From: Thermohalobaculum sp050330995
GTDB lineage: Bacteria > Pseudomonadota > Alphaproteobacteria > Rhodobacterales > Rhodobacteraceae
NCBI GenBank assembly: GCA_050330995.1
Contig: JBHJHI010000018.1
Coordinates: forward strand, 1 to 15,256
DNA: 15,256 bases
Direction of reading: 5' to 3'
Positions 1 through 6,332 of the stretch are shown piece by piece. Each line of letters starts with the position of its first letter. The stretch's first letter is position 1. The position numbers and the translations under genes are program-made. Below the pieces are notes generated by a model that saw only the letters and a list, made by a program, of their open reading frames with translations, ran no database searches and was not told where the DNA came from.

Positions 1-141
1 ACCCGCTGCACGATCGCTCGGCGGCGCTGCTCCCGACCGGGGCCCGGGTGACCGGATGCCCCGGAATCGGTGACCGGATCAGATCGGAATCACCGACCGG
101 ATGTTATCGGAACGCCTGACCGGATGAGCCCGGAATGCGCA
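1..141. mobile_element. End of an insertion sequence, probably IS21-like (partial)
   Basis: The integrase reading frame from the right stops matching integrase-like protein at about position 141. From there leftwards the DNA is an array of ~22-23 bp repeats, and the frame runs into a stop at 90-92. The outermost bases are TGCGCA at 136-141. Multiple tandem transposase-binding repeats at the termini are known from IS21-family elements, so I infer an IS21-like end, with the transposase genes lying left of the window. Bases 1-47 hold no frame that I can identify as a transposase. The family assignment is inference; the repeat array and the interrupted gene are seen directly. Confidence 0.6.
48..141. 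repeat. Four tandem ~22-23 bp repeats at the IS end
   Basis: The core GACCGGAT occurs at 50-57, 72-79, 95-102 and 118-125, spaced 22, 23 and 23 bp. Each copy is followed a few bases later by CGGAA. The spacing is close to two helical turns, so the copies present the same DNA face. This fits repeated transposase-binding sites in an IS terminus. Confidence 0.75.
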
Positions 142-932
142 TTAGGGTGTTCATAGGGCAGCATCCCCGACTGCCGTGCCCAATCCCAGACCTCGCCTAG
201 CAGCGTCTTGCTGCGCTCGATGGTGGCCCTTGCGGGGCCATCGGGGGCACGATGGGTCCGCTGCGCGGGCATCCATTCGTTCAGGAAGCGATAGACCATG
301 ACCCGGTCCACGTCCTGGAGCGTGACGTGGTCTCCGGCGAAGGCGAGGAACCGCTTTCGCTCTGTCGGCAGATCGTTGAGCGTGCTCTTGGCGAAGTCCT
401 CTCGGCGGGCGTCCGTGTATTCGTCCACCGCGAGAGCGAACGGGACTGCCTTGCCGGTGGCGAGTGCGTGCCAGCGAAGCGCAACGTCCGTGCCGCGCAC
501 CTGTTCGACCCGCTCGGCTTGCTCGGCGATCAGATCGTCGGCTGGGTCCCACTCGGTCTCCGCGTCCTCGCCATTGTCGAATGTGACGACCATGGTGAGC
601 TTGGACTTGCCGGCGTCGGCCCGCTTCATCTCGGCCCACCGTGCGGCGGCTTCGTCAGACACCGCGAAGTCGCGCGAGGCCCTGAACGCCTCTTGCCGGA
701 TCATGCCGGTCAGGATGTCGCGCTTGATCGCGGCCGTCTGAAAGCAGCGTGTGCCGAGCCCTTCGTGGACCATGCGCCCGTAGGGCTTGCCCCCGAGGCG
801 CGGGTTGGGGCGCCCCAAGAGGACGTCGGGGGTCTTCATGCGGAACACCCAGCCCGTCCCGGTGCCTCGGGGCTGTTGCAGGTAGCGTCGCGAGAGCATG
901 TCGTCACCGATCTTGCGTTGTGCCAGCGACAC
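90..932 (-). pseudogene. Tyrosine-type site-specific integrase, 3' end lost to an IS
   Basis: The translated product resembles the N-terminal half of phage/island integrases. It has a short N-terminal region like the DUF6538-type domain (MLSRRYLQQ, then GWVFRMKTP) and, at about residues 160-265, an alpha-helical core-binding (SAM-like) region ending near a WDWARQSG stretch. The catalytic domain with the R-H-R-Y residues should follow, but the frame enters IS repeat DNA at about position 141 and stops after roughly 17 foreign codons. At 280 residues it is well short of the roughly 400-500 expected. Two starts are possible: GTG at 932, or ATG at 897-899 preceded by a weak GGTGA; I prefer the ATG because the conserved-looking protein begins there. 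It is transcribed away from the adjacent tRNA, as island integrases often are. Without the catalytic half it should be unable to recombine DNA. Confidence 0.7.
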
Positions 933-992
933 AACACCGAGAGTGACAACGTCAGGTTAATCCCTTGAGAGGCAACGAAAAGGTGGCTCGCG

Positions 993-1065
993 TAGGCCCG
1001 GAGGGACTCGAACCCCCAACCAAACCGTTATGAGCGGTCTGCTCTAACCGTTGAGCTACAGGCCC
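993..1065 (-). tRNA. tRNA with CAU anticodon, probably tRNA-Ile2 (lysidine type)
   Basis: The minus strand folds as a complete 73-nt cloverleaf. It has a 7-bp acceptor stem with two G-U pairs, a GCTC/GAGC D stem, an anticodon stem GACCG/CGGTT with loop CTCATAA, a 5-nt variable loop, a T stem GGGGG/CCCTC around TTCGAGT, and discriminator A. The anticodon is CAU. The context TCATAA followed by TTGGT resembles bacterial tRNA-Ile2, in which TilS converts C34 to lysidine to read AUA. It does not have the mispaired acceptor end of initiator tRNA. An elongator Met identity is the alternative. The CCA end is not encoded. An integrase gene starts just beyond its 3' end. Confidence 0.9.
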
Positions 1066-1078
1066 ACGCGCGAGCGCC

Positions 1079-1108
1079 TGCTTAGGCCCGGCCCGGCGGG
1101 AGGGTCAA
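1079..1108 (-). promoter_or_regulatory. Candidate sigma-70 promoter of the tRNA gene
   Basis: On the minus strand, TTGACC (1103-1108) is followed after 18 bp by TAAGCA (1079-1084). Transcription would start about 7 bases upstream of the mature tRNA 5' end. The -35 box is good and the -10 box is weak; the placement is the main support. Confidence 0.4.
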
Positions 1109-1119
1109 TCGCGACGCGT

Positions 1120-1143
1120 CGGCCCGCGTCCGGACGCGGGCCG
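1120..1143. repeat. 24-bp perfect palindrome upstream of tRNA and purM
   Basis: Positions 1120-1131 are exactly the reverse complement of 1132-1143 (half-site CGGCCCGCGTCC). It sits in the 139-bp divergent region between the tRNA promoter and purM. It could be an operator or a cruciform-forming element. No known regulator site is recognised. Confidence 0.6.
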
Positions 1144-1204
1144 GCGGTTCTCCCCCGCGCGGGTTTGGTCTAAGCCGCGGGCCGGGAGCACGGGAGGCGA
1201 GGCG

Positions 1205-2263
1205 ATGGGCGACGACGAGAAGGGGCGGCTCACCTACGCCGCGGCCGGGGTCGACATCGACGCCGGCAACGCGCTGGTCGAGCGCATCAAGCCCGCCGCC
1301 GCCGCGACGCGCCGCGCCGGGGTGATGGCGGGCCTCGGGTCCTTCGGCGGGCTGTTCGACCCGAAGGCGGCCGGCTACGACGACCCGGTGCTGGTCGCGG
1401 CGACCGACGGCGTCGGCACCAAGCTGCGCCTCGCGATCGACACCGGCGCGGTCGACACCATCGGCCAGGACCTCGTGGCGATGTGCGTCAACGATCTCGT
1501 CTGCCAGGGCGCCGAGCCGCTGTTCTTCCTCGACTATTTCGCCACCGGGCGCCTGTCGGTCGACACCGCCGCACGGGTGGTCGAGGGGATCGCGCGTGCC
1601 TGCGCCGAGGCCGGCTGCGCGCTCCTCGGCGGCGAGACCGCCGAGATGCCGGGGATGTACGCGGACGGCGACTTCGACCTCGCGGGCTTCGCCGTCGGCG
1701 CGGCCGAGCGCGGCCGCCTGCTGCCGCGAGCGACCCGGCCGGGCGATAAGCTGATCGCGCTCGCCTCCTCGGGGGTGCATTCGAACGGCTACAGCCTCGT
1801 GCGCCGCACGGTCGCGCGCGAGGGGCTCGGCTGGGATGCGCCCGCCCCCTTCGAGCCGGACGCCACGCTCGGCGAGGCGCTGCTGAGGCCGACGCGGCTC
1901 TACGTCCGGGCCGCGCGCGAGACGATGGCGGCGGGCGAGGTCCGCGCGATCGCGCACGTCACCGGCGGGGGCCTCTCCGAGAACCTGCCGCGCGTGCTGG
2001 CTCCCGGCACCGCCGCGCGGGTCGATCTGGGCGCCCGGCCCCTGCCGCCGGTCTTCGGCTGGCTGATCGGGGCGGCCGGGCTCGAGGAGACCGAGGCGCT
2101 GCGCACCTACAACTGCGGCGTCGGGCTGGTGATCGCGGTCGCGGCAGCGGACGCGGACGCCGTGCTGGACGCGCTGTGCGAGGCGGGCGAGACAGCGTGG
2201 CTCTGCGGCGAGATCGTCGCGGCCGAAGCGCCGGGCGTCGTCTACGAGGGCCCGCTGGCATGA
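1205..2263 (+). CDS. purM: Phosphoribosylformylglycinamidine cyclo-ligase (AIR synthetase)
   Basis: This is the enzyme for the fifth step of de novo purine synthesis: ATP-dependent closure of FGAM to 5-aminoimidazole ribonucleotide in the cytoplasm. The 352-residue product has the family's usual length. It shows the AIRS-type landmarks: YAAAGVDIDAGN near the N-terminus, DGVGTKLRLA with NDLVCQGAEPLFFLDY, a GGETAEMPGMY loop, SSGVHSNGYSLVR, and HVTGGGLSENLPR towards the C-terminus. The ATG at 1205 follows a purine-rich run (GGGAGGCGAGGCG) that serves as ribosome-binding site. The stop overlaps the start of purN in an ATGA, so the two proteins are probably translationally coupled. Nothing looks damaged. 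Confidence 0.97.
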   Translation: MGDDEKGRLTYAAAGVDIDAGNALVERIKPAAAATRRAGVMAGLGSFGGLFDPKAAGYDDPVLVAATDGVGTKLRLAIDTGAVDTIGQDLVAMCVNDLVCQGAEPLFFLDYFATGRLSVDTAARVVEGIARACAEAGCALLGGETAEMPGMYADGDFDLAGFAVGAAERGRLLPRATRPGDKLIALASSGVHSNGYSLVRRTVAREGLGWDAPAPFEPDATLGEALLRPTRLYVRAARETMAAGEVRAIAHVTGGGLSENLPRVLAPGTAARVDLGARPLPPVFGWLIGAAGLEETEALRTYNCGVGLVIAVAAADADAVLDALCEAGETAWLCGEIVAAEAPGVVYEGPLA

Positions 2264-2892
2264 GACGACCCCGCCTCGGCCTCCTGATCTCGGGGCGCGG
2301 CACCAACATGACCGCGATCCTCGACGCGATCGACGACGGCCGGCTCGACGCCGAGGCGGCGGTGGTGGTCTCGAACCGCCCCGAGGCGCGCGGCCTCGGA
2401 TCGGCCGCCGGGCGCGGCGTGGCGACGGTCGCGCTCGACCATCGCGCCTACGCCGGGCGCGAGCCGTTCGACGCCGCCGTGGACGCGGCGCTGCATGACG
2501 CGGGCGTCGACGTAGTCGCCTGCGCGGGCTTCATGCGGATCATGACGCCGCGGCTGATCGAGCCCTGGGCCGGGCGGATGCTCAACATCCACCCCTCGCT
2601 CCTGCCCGCCTTCAAGGGCCTCGACACCTTCGCCCGCACCCTCGCCGAGGGCTGCGCGGTCGCGGGCTGCACCGTCCACGAGGTGACGCTGGACCTGGAC
2701 GCGGGGCGCATCCTCGGCCAGGCGGTGGTGCCGGTCCGGACGGGCGACACGGCCGAGACGCTCGCTGTGCGGGCCCTGGCGATGGAGCACCGGCTCTATC
2801 CGGCCGTGCTGGCGGCGTTCCTGGCCGATCCCGAGACGGCGCGGCGGACGCCGATCGCGATAGCGGCAGCGGAGGGATGGTCGGCGGGGTGA
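2260..2892 (+). CDS. purN: Phosphoribosylglycinamide formyltransferase (GART)
   Basis: This enzyme transfers the formyl group of 10-formyl-tetrahydrofolate to glycinamide ribonucleotide, the third step of de novo purine synthesis. The 210-residue protein starts with the phosphate-binding loop LLISGRGTNM. It carries the catalytic set N109, H111 (in NIHPSLLPAFKG) and D147 (in LDAGRILGQ), with the same spacing as N106, H108 and D144 of E. coli PurN. I chose the ATG at 2260 rather than upstream in-frame possibilities because the GART fold begins immediately (RLGLLISGRG) and because ATG overlaps the purM stop. It ends next to a long A+T-rich non-coding stretch; no strong terminator is visible right after the stop. 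Confidence 0.96.
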   Translation: MRRPRLGLLISGRGTNMTAILDAIDDGRLDAEAAVVVSNRPEARGLGSAAGRGVATVALDHRAYAGREPFDAAVDAALHDAGVDVVACAGFMRIMTPRLIEPWAGRMLNIHPSLLPAFKGLDTFARTLAEGCAVAGCTVHEVTLDLDAGRILGQAVVPVRTGDTAETLAVRALAMEHRLYPAVLAAFLADPETARRTPIAIAAAEGWSAG

Positions 2893-3190
2893 GGGGACAG
2901 TCAGGTCGTTACCCGTTTCAGCCATACGAACTCGACATACTACAGGACGATCTCTGGAGGGGATTGTCGTAGGTTATAGACTAAAAATTTCTTGCTCCGC
3001 CCAACTAATATCCCCACCATTTCCAGCACTATTTGAGGCTAGCAATAATTAAATTTCAAGTTCGAACCCTGATATCAGACCAGTGTCGCATGTTTAATAC
3101 CTTATGAACAGCATATTAAGTCCACTAGGGCCTGTTGTGGCTGCAATTTTTATTGAATCTTAACTCTAAATAGAACTATTTTTTTTAGTT

Positions 3191-3388
3191 ATGAGAGTAG
3201 TTTCCTTCTTATATATAAGAGTCAGCTGGCTTGATAATGACAGTGCATATCAATCTTCAATCGGAGGGGCTGTAGAGCCCCTCTATATATGCTCTAGCCT
3301 TCTTATTTACTGCTTTGTAATTTTAATAGTGCCCTTATTTGGAAGGGCAATAAAGATAAAGTATAATATCTGGCTTTCCGAAAATTAG
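3191..3388 (+). CDS. Possible small membrane protein (doubtful)
   Basis: A 65-codon frame lies within the A+T-rich island. The predicted product has one strongly hydrophobic segment at about residues 31-51 (LYICSSLLIYCFVILIVPLF) followed by a basic stretch (RAIKIKYN), which would suit a single membrane span with a cytoplasmic tail. Against it: there is no ribosome-binding site before the ATG (the upstream bases are mainly T), A+T-rich DNA yields hydrophobic translations by chance, and two perfect hairpins lie inside the frame. Codon use is unlike the neighbours. I do not recognise a family. Confidence 0.15.
   Translation: MRVVSFLYIRVSWLDNDSAYQSSIGGAVEPLYICSSLLIYCFVILIVPLFGRAIKIKYNIWLSEN
3207..3220. 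repeat. 14-bp perfect A+T palindrome
   Basis: TCTTATATATAAGA is its own reverse complement. It lies in the A+T-rich island and could be a protein-binding site or a chance feature of A+T-rich DNA. Confidence 0.4.
3264..3283. repeat. Hairpin, 8-bp G+C-rich stem, 4-nt loop
   Basis: GAGGGGCT, loop GTAG, AGCCCCTC: a perfect stem in otherwise A+T-rich DNA. There is no T-run on either side, so a classical intrinsic terminator is not supported. Confidence 0.6.
3330..3349. repeat. Hairpin, 7-bp stem, 6-nt loop
   Basis: TGCCCTT, loop ATTTGG, AAGGGCA. This is a second perfect hairpin 46 bp beyond the previous one. There is no strong T-run after it on either strand. Confidence 0.55.
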
Positions 3389-3411
3389 ACGCTCAACATT
3401 ATAGAGAGTGC

Positions 3412-3428
3412 ACTTCCTTCAAGGAAGT
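3412..3428. repeat. 17-bp inverted repeat near the end of the ABC-F gene
   Basis: ACTTCCTT, C, AAGGAAGT form a near-continuous palindrome (7-bp stem with a 3-nt loop as RNA). It lies about 60 bp past the stop of the minus-strand ABC-F gene. It might help end that transcript, but the bases after it on the minus strand are not T-rich. Confidence 0.4.
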
Positions 3429-3488
3429 CTCAGCTTGGCGCGAGTTGACCTCAGGCATCTATCTCTGAAGATGGCGCCACCCCAACCT

Positions 3489-5363
3489 TCATTCCGCCTC
3501 CGCCGCCTCCAGCCGCTCCCCCGCCGCCAGCCATGCCGTCTCCGCCCGCTCCTGCGCCGCGATCAGCTCGGCGCGCTTCTCGTTCAGCGCCGTGACCCGG
3601 TCGGCCGGGCCGTCGTAGAGGGCGGGGTCGGCGAGCTTCGCGTCCACCCGCGCGAGCAGATCGGCGATCTTCTCGAGCCGCGCCGCGGCCTCGCGCAGCT
3701 CGGCGCGCAAGGGCGCGAGCGCCGCGCGCCCGTCGGCGCGGCGGCGGCGCTCGCGCGCGGGCTGCGCCTCGGCCAGGGCCAGGCGTCCCCCGCCGCCCCG
3801 CGCCTCGGCCGACAGGATAAGCCGGCGATAATCCTCCATATCGCCCTCGAAGGCGGCGACGCGGCCGTCCTTCACGAGCCAGAGCCGGTCGGCGGCGAGA
3901 TCGACCAGGTGCGCGTCGTGGGTGATCAGGATCACCGCGCCGGCATAGCCGTTCAGCGCCTCGACCAGCGCCTCGCGGCTTTCCATATCGAGGTGGTTGG
4001 TCGGCTCGTCGAGGATCAGGAGGTGCGGCGCGTCGAGGGCGGCGAGGCAGAGAAGCAGCCGCGCCTTCTGCCCGCCCGAGAGCGAGGCGACCGGCGTCTC
4101 GGCGATCTCGGCGCCGATGCCCGACCGCGCGAGCCGCGCGCGGAGCTGGCCCGGCGCCTCCAGGGGACGCGCGCGGCGGATGTGGTCGAGCGGCGTCTCG
4201 GCCATCACCAGCTCGTCCTGCTGGTGCTGCGCGAAGTAGCCGATCCTGAGCTTGCCCGAGACCCGCCGCTCGCCCGTCATGGGGGCGAGCTTGCCGGCGA
4301 TCAGCTTGGCGAGGGTCGACTTGCCCTGCCCGTTGGCGCCGAGAAGCGCCACGCGGTCGTCCTGGTCGAGCCGGAACGACACGCGCCGCAAGACCGCGCG
4401 GCCGTCGTAGCCCAGATCGCAGCCCTCGACGTGCATGAGCGGGGGCGGCAGCTCTTCCGGCTCGGGGAAGCGGATCGGCAGGGACGCGGCGTCGGCCTCG
4501 ACCGCGATCGGCTCCATCTTCTCCAGCATCTTGATCCGCGCCTGCGCCTGTCGCGCCTTCGAGGCCTTGTAGCGGAAGCGGTCGACGAAGGACTGCAGGT
4601 GCGCGCGGCGCGCCTCCTGCTTCTTCGCGCCCGCGGCCTGGAGCGCCATCTTCTCGCGGCGCATCCGGTCGAAGTCGTCGAAGTCGCCGGTGTAGAGGGT
4701 CAGGCGCCGGTCGTGCAGGTGCAGGATGTGCGTCGGCACGCGGTTCAGAAGCCCGCGGGCGTGGCTGATCAGCATCAGCCCGTGCGGGTAGCGCGCGAGG
4801 TAGCTCTCGAGCCAGACCGTGCCTTCGAGGTCGAGGTAGTTGGTCGGCTCGTCGAGCAGCAGCAGATCCGGCGCGGCGAACAGCACCGCCGCGAGCGCCA
4901 CGCGCATGCGCCAGCCGCCCGAGAACTCCTTCGTCGGCCGCGCCTGCGCCTCGGCGTCGAACCCGAGCCCCGCCAGGATTGAGGCGGCGCGCGCCTCGGC
5001 CGAGTGCGCCTCGATGTCGACGAGGCGCGCCTGGATCTCGGCGATGCGGGTCGGGTCCCCGGCCGTCTCGGCCTCGGCCAGGAGACGCGCGCGCTCCTCG
5101 TCCGCCGCCAGCACGGTGTCGAGGAGCGAGCGCTCGTCGCCCGGCGCCTCCTGCGCGACGCCGCCGAGGCGCGCGCGGGGCGGGATCGCGATCGCGCCGC
5201 GGTCGGGGCTCAGCTCGGCACGGATCAGGCGAAACAGCGTGGTCTTGCCGGTGCCGTTGCGCCCGACGAGGCCGACGCGCGCGCGTTCGGGCAGGCGCGC
5301 CGAGGCGCCCTCGAACAGCGGCCGGCCGGCCATGGCGTAGCCGAGATCCTCGATCGTGAGCAT
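3489..5363 (-). CDS. ABC-F family ATPase, YheS-like (ribosome-associated)
   Basis: ABC-F proteins are soluble twin-ATPase factors; several bind the ribosomal E site and relieve stalled translation. The 624-residue product has two ATPase domains. Domain 1 has Walker A GRNGTGKTT (34-42), signature FSGGW (147-151), Walker B LLLLDEPTNYLD (E172) and switch H201. A basic linker follows, with HLQSFVDRFRYKASKARQAQ. Domain 2 has Walker A GANGQGKST (about 340), LSGGQ (about 428), LLILDEPTNHLD and ITHD. The linker and the FSGGWRMR and FAQHQ segments resemble E. coli YheS most. The C-terminal ~100 residues form a charged, probably coiled-coil tail. In domain 1 the usual SHD after the switch His reads SHA. 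The start is set at the ATG at 5361-5363, where homology begins; the frame stays open upstream only because of G+C bias. A sigma-70-like promoter ends 6 bp before this ATG and no Shine-Dalgarno is seen, suggesting leaderless mRNA. Confidence 0.93.
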   Translation of the reverse strand: MLTIEDLGYAMAGRPLFEGASARLPERARVGLVGRNGTGKTTLFRLIRAELSPDRGAIAIPPRARLGGVAQEAPGDERSLLDTVLAADEERARLLAEAETAGDPTRIAEIQARLVDIEAHSAEARAASILAGLGFDAEAQARPTKEFSGGWRMRVALAAVLFAAPDLLLLDEPTNYLDLEGTVWLESYLARYPHGLMLISHARGLLNRVPTHILHLHDRRLTLYTGDFDDFDRMRREKMALQAAGAKKQEARRAHLQSFVDRFRYKASKARQAQARIKMLEKMEPIAVEADAASLPIRFPEPEELPPPLMHVEGCDLGYDGRAVLRRVSFRLDQDDRVALLGANGQGKSTLAKLIAGKLAPMTGERRVSGKLRIGYFAQHQQDELVMAETPLDHIRRARPLEAPGQLRARLARSGIGAEIAETPVASLSGGQKARLLLCLAALDAPHLLILDEPTNHLDMESREALVEALNGYAGAVILITHDAHLVDLAADRLWLVKDGRVAAFEGDMEDYRRLILSAEARGGGGRLALAEAQPARERRRRADGRAALAPLRAELREAAARLEKIADLLARVDAKLADPALYDGPADRVTALNEKRAELIAAQERAETAWLAAGERLEAAEAE

Positions 5364-5369
5364 GGGCGG

Positions 5370-5398
5370 GCCATAGCCGCCCGGGCGCGAGCGGTCAA
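5370..5398 (-). promoter_or_regulatory. Sigma-70-like promoter of the ABC-F gene
   Basis: Minus strand: TTGACC (5393-5398), 17-bp spacer, TATGGC (5370-5375). The spacing is optimal, and the -10 box is followed by only six bases before the ATG at 5363. The transcript would therefore begin at or next to the start codon. Confidence 0.6.
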
Positions 5399-5579
5399 AG
5401 CCCGGCGGGGCCGCGCGAGGCCCCCGGACCGCCGAGGGCCGGAAAACCGTCGCCGGGATTCTTCGCCCCGTCCTGAAACATTCGCACCGCTCCCGACGAC
5501 AAGGGTCAGGGGTGCCCTCGTTCGGCCCCCTCCCCCGGCCGCGTCCCGCGAACGCGGCGCAGAGACAATGGAGACAGGC

Positions 5580-6287
5580 ATGCGTATCACGACCCTCACC
5601 GCCGCCGCGCTGGCGCTCTCGACGGCCGCCGTCCTGCCTGCCGACGCCGCGCTGTTCCGCGTCGACGTCACCGGGATCAACGATTCCGGCGTCAGCGGCG
5701 TGGTGAACCTCGACTACGACCCGACGACGATGATGCTGACGGTCGACGGCATGATCGAAGGGCTCGAGGCCGGCCAGCCGCACGTCCAGCACATCCACGG
5801 CCGGTTCGACGGCCCCGACGGCCTCGACGGCAACCCGATCGATTCGGTGTCGCCCACGGCCGCGCAGGACCTGGAGGCCAACGGCGGCGACGGCGACGGC
5901 TTCGTCGAGATCAACGAGGGCTTCAGCCAGTACGGCCCGGTGATCCTGGCGTTGAACGCCGCCAACGGCGCGCCGGACGGCGCTTTCCCAGAGGCGACGG
6001 ACGGCACCACGAGCTTCGACTTCACCTACGACCTCTCGGCCGACGCGGCCGGCGATCTGAACGACGGCTACCAGCCGAGCGATCTGTTCCCGCTCGAGTT
6101 GCGCGAGTTCGTGATCCACGGCGGCACGGTGCCGGCGGGCGTCAGCGACAGCCTGCCGGACGGCGGCTATCTGGCGACCCTGCCCGTGGGCGTCGGCGAC
6201 GTGAACGCGGTGCCGCTGCCGGCGCCGGCGCTCCTGCTGCTCGCGGGCCTCGGCGGCCTCGGCCTCGCCGCGCGCCGGCGCGCCTGA
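5580..6287 (+). CDS. Secreted CHRD-like protein with VPLPA-CTERM sorting tail
   Basis: The 235-residue product has an N-terminal signal peptide (hydrophobic stretch 5-20, likely cut after ADA at 21-23). A beta-rich body of the CHRD type follows, containing QPHVQHIHGRF at about 60-72. An acidic, glycine-rich segment (GGDGDGFVEINE) at about 100-113 is partly EF-hand-like but lacks Asp at loop position 1. The C-terminus is a sorting tail: VPLPAPAL, a hydrophobic span (LLLLAGLGGLGLAA), then RRRA. This tail is the VPLPA-CTERM signal, known in Rhodobacterales and assigned to a dedicated exosortase that is not in this window. The ATG at 5580 is preferred over 5568 because GGAG lies 6 bp upstream of it. 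It is divergent from the ABC-F gene and ends at a strong hairpin. The exact function is unknown; cell-surface or extracellular placement is inferred. Confidence 0.8.
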   Translation: MRITTLTAAALALSTAAVLPADAALFRVDVTGINDSGVSGVVNLDYDPTTMMLTVDGMIEGLEAGQPHVQHIHGRFDGPDGLDGNPIDSVSPTAAQDLEANGGDGDGFVEINEGFSQYGPVILALNAANGAPDGAFPEATDGTTSFDFTYDLSADAAGDLNDGYQPSDLFPLELREFVIHGGTVPAGVSDSLPDGGYLATLPVGVGDVNAVPLPAPALLLLAGLGGLGLAARRRA

Positions 6288-6303
6288 GCCGGAGCGGCGC
6301 CCC

Positions 6304-6332
6304 GAGGCGAGCGCGGGCGATGCGCTCGCCTC
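6304..6332. terminator. Bidirectional terminator-like hairpin
   Basis: A perfect 11-bp stem, GAGGCGAGCGC (6304-6314) and GCGCTCGCCTC (6322-6332), with a 7-nt loop. It lies between the convergent CHRD-like gene and the MaoC-like gene and overlaps two bases of the MaoC-like stop codon. There is no T-run, as is common in G+C-rich genomes, so termination is inferred from placement and stability. Confidence 0.6.

Larger units (their letters stand above)
2893..3488. other. Intergenic stretch with an A+T-rich island and several hairpins
   Basis: This 596-bp gap lies between purN (+) and the ABC-F gene (-), which converge. From about 2925 to 3435 the base composition changes abruptly to A+T-rich, with runs such as eight T at 3179-3186. 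No protein family is recognisable in any frame. It contains perfect inverted repeats at 3069-3078, 3207-3220, 3264-3283, 3330-3349 and 3412-3428. Because the flanking genes converge, a promoter is not an obvious reason for the A+T richness. Possibilities are a remnant of acquired DNA, a structured non-coding RNA, or a small membrane-protein gene; none is established. Confidence 0.7.

Noticed and set aside
48..141. CRISPR array reading of the short repeats
   Set aside because: The repeats are degenerate and the intervals are too short for spacers. They abut a broken gene, which fits an IS terminus better.
252..968. Plus-strand frame opposite the integrase
   Set aside because: The minus strand gives integrase-like protein; the plus translation shows no recognisable domain.
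3121..3190. Intrinsic terminator ending in the eight-T run at 3179-3186
   Set aside because: The only stem before the T-run is about 4 bp and A+T-rich, too weak to support a call.
3408..4982. A 524-codon plus-strand frame opposite the ABC-F gene
   Set aside because: Antisense shadow: no domains, and composition typical of reverse-read high-G+C coding sequence.
5004..5579. Upstream extension of the CHRD-like frame
   Set aside because: It overlaps the ABC-F gene antisense. The signal peptide begins at the ATG at 5580, which has its own ribosome-binding site.
5364..6119. Upstream extension of the ABC-F frame
   Set aside because: It crosses a promoter and the divergent CHRD-like gene. Homology to ABC-F proteins begins at the ATG at 5363.
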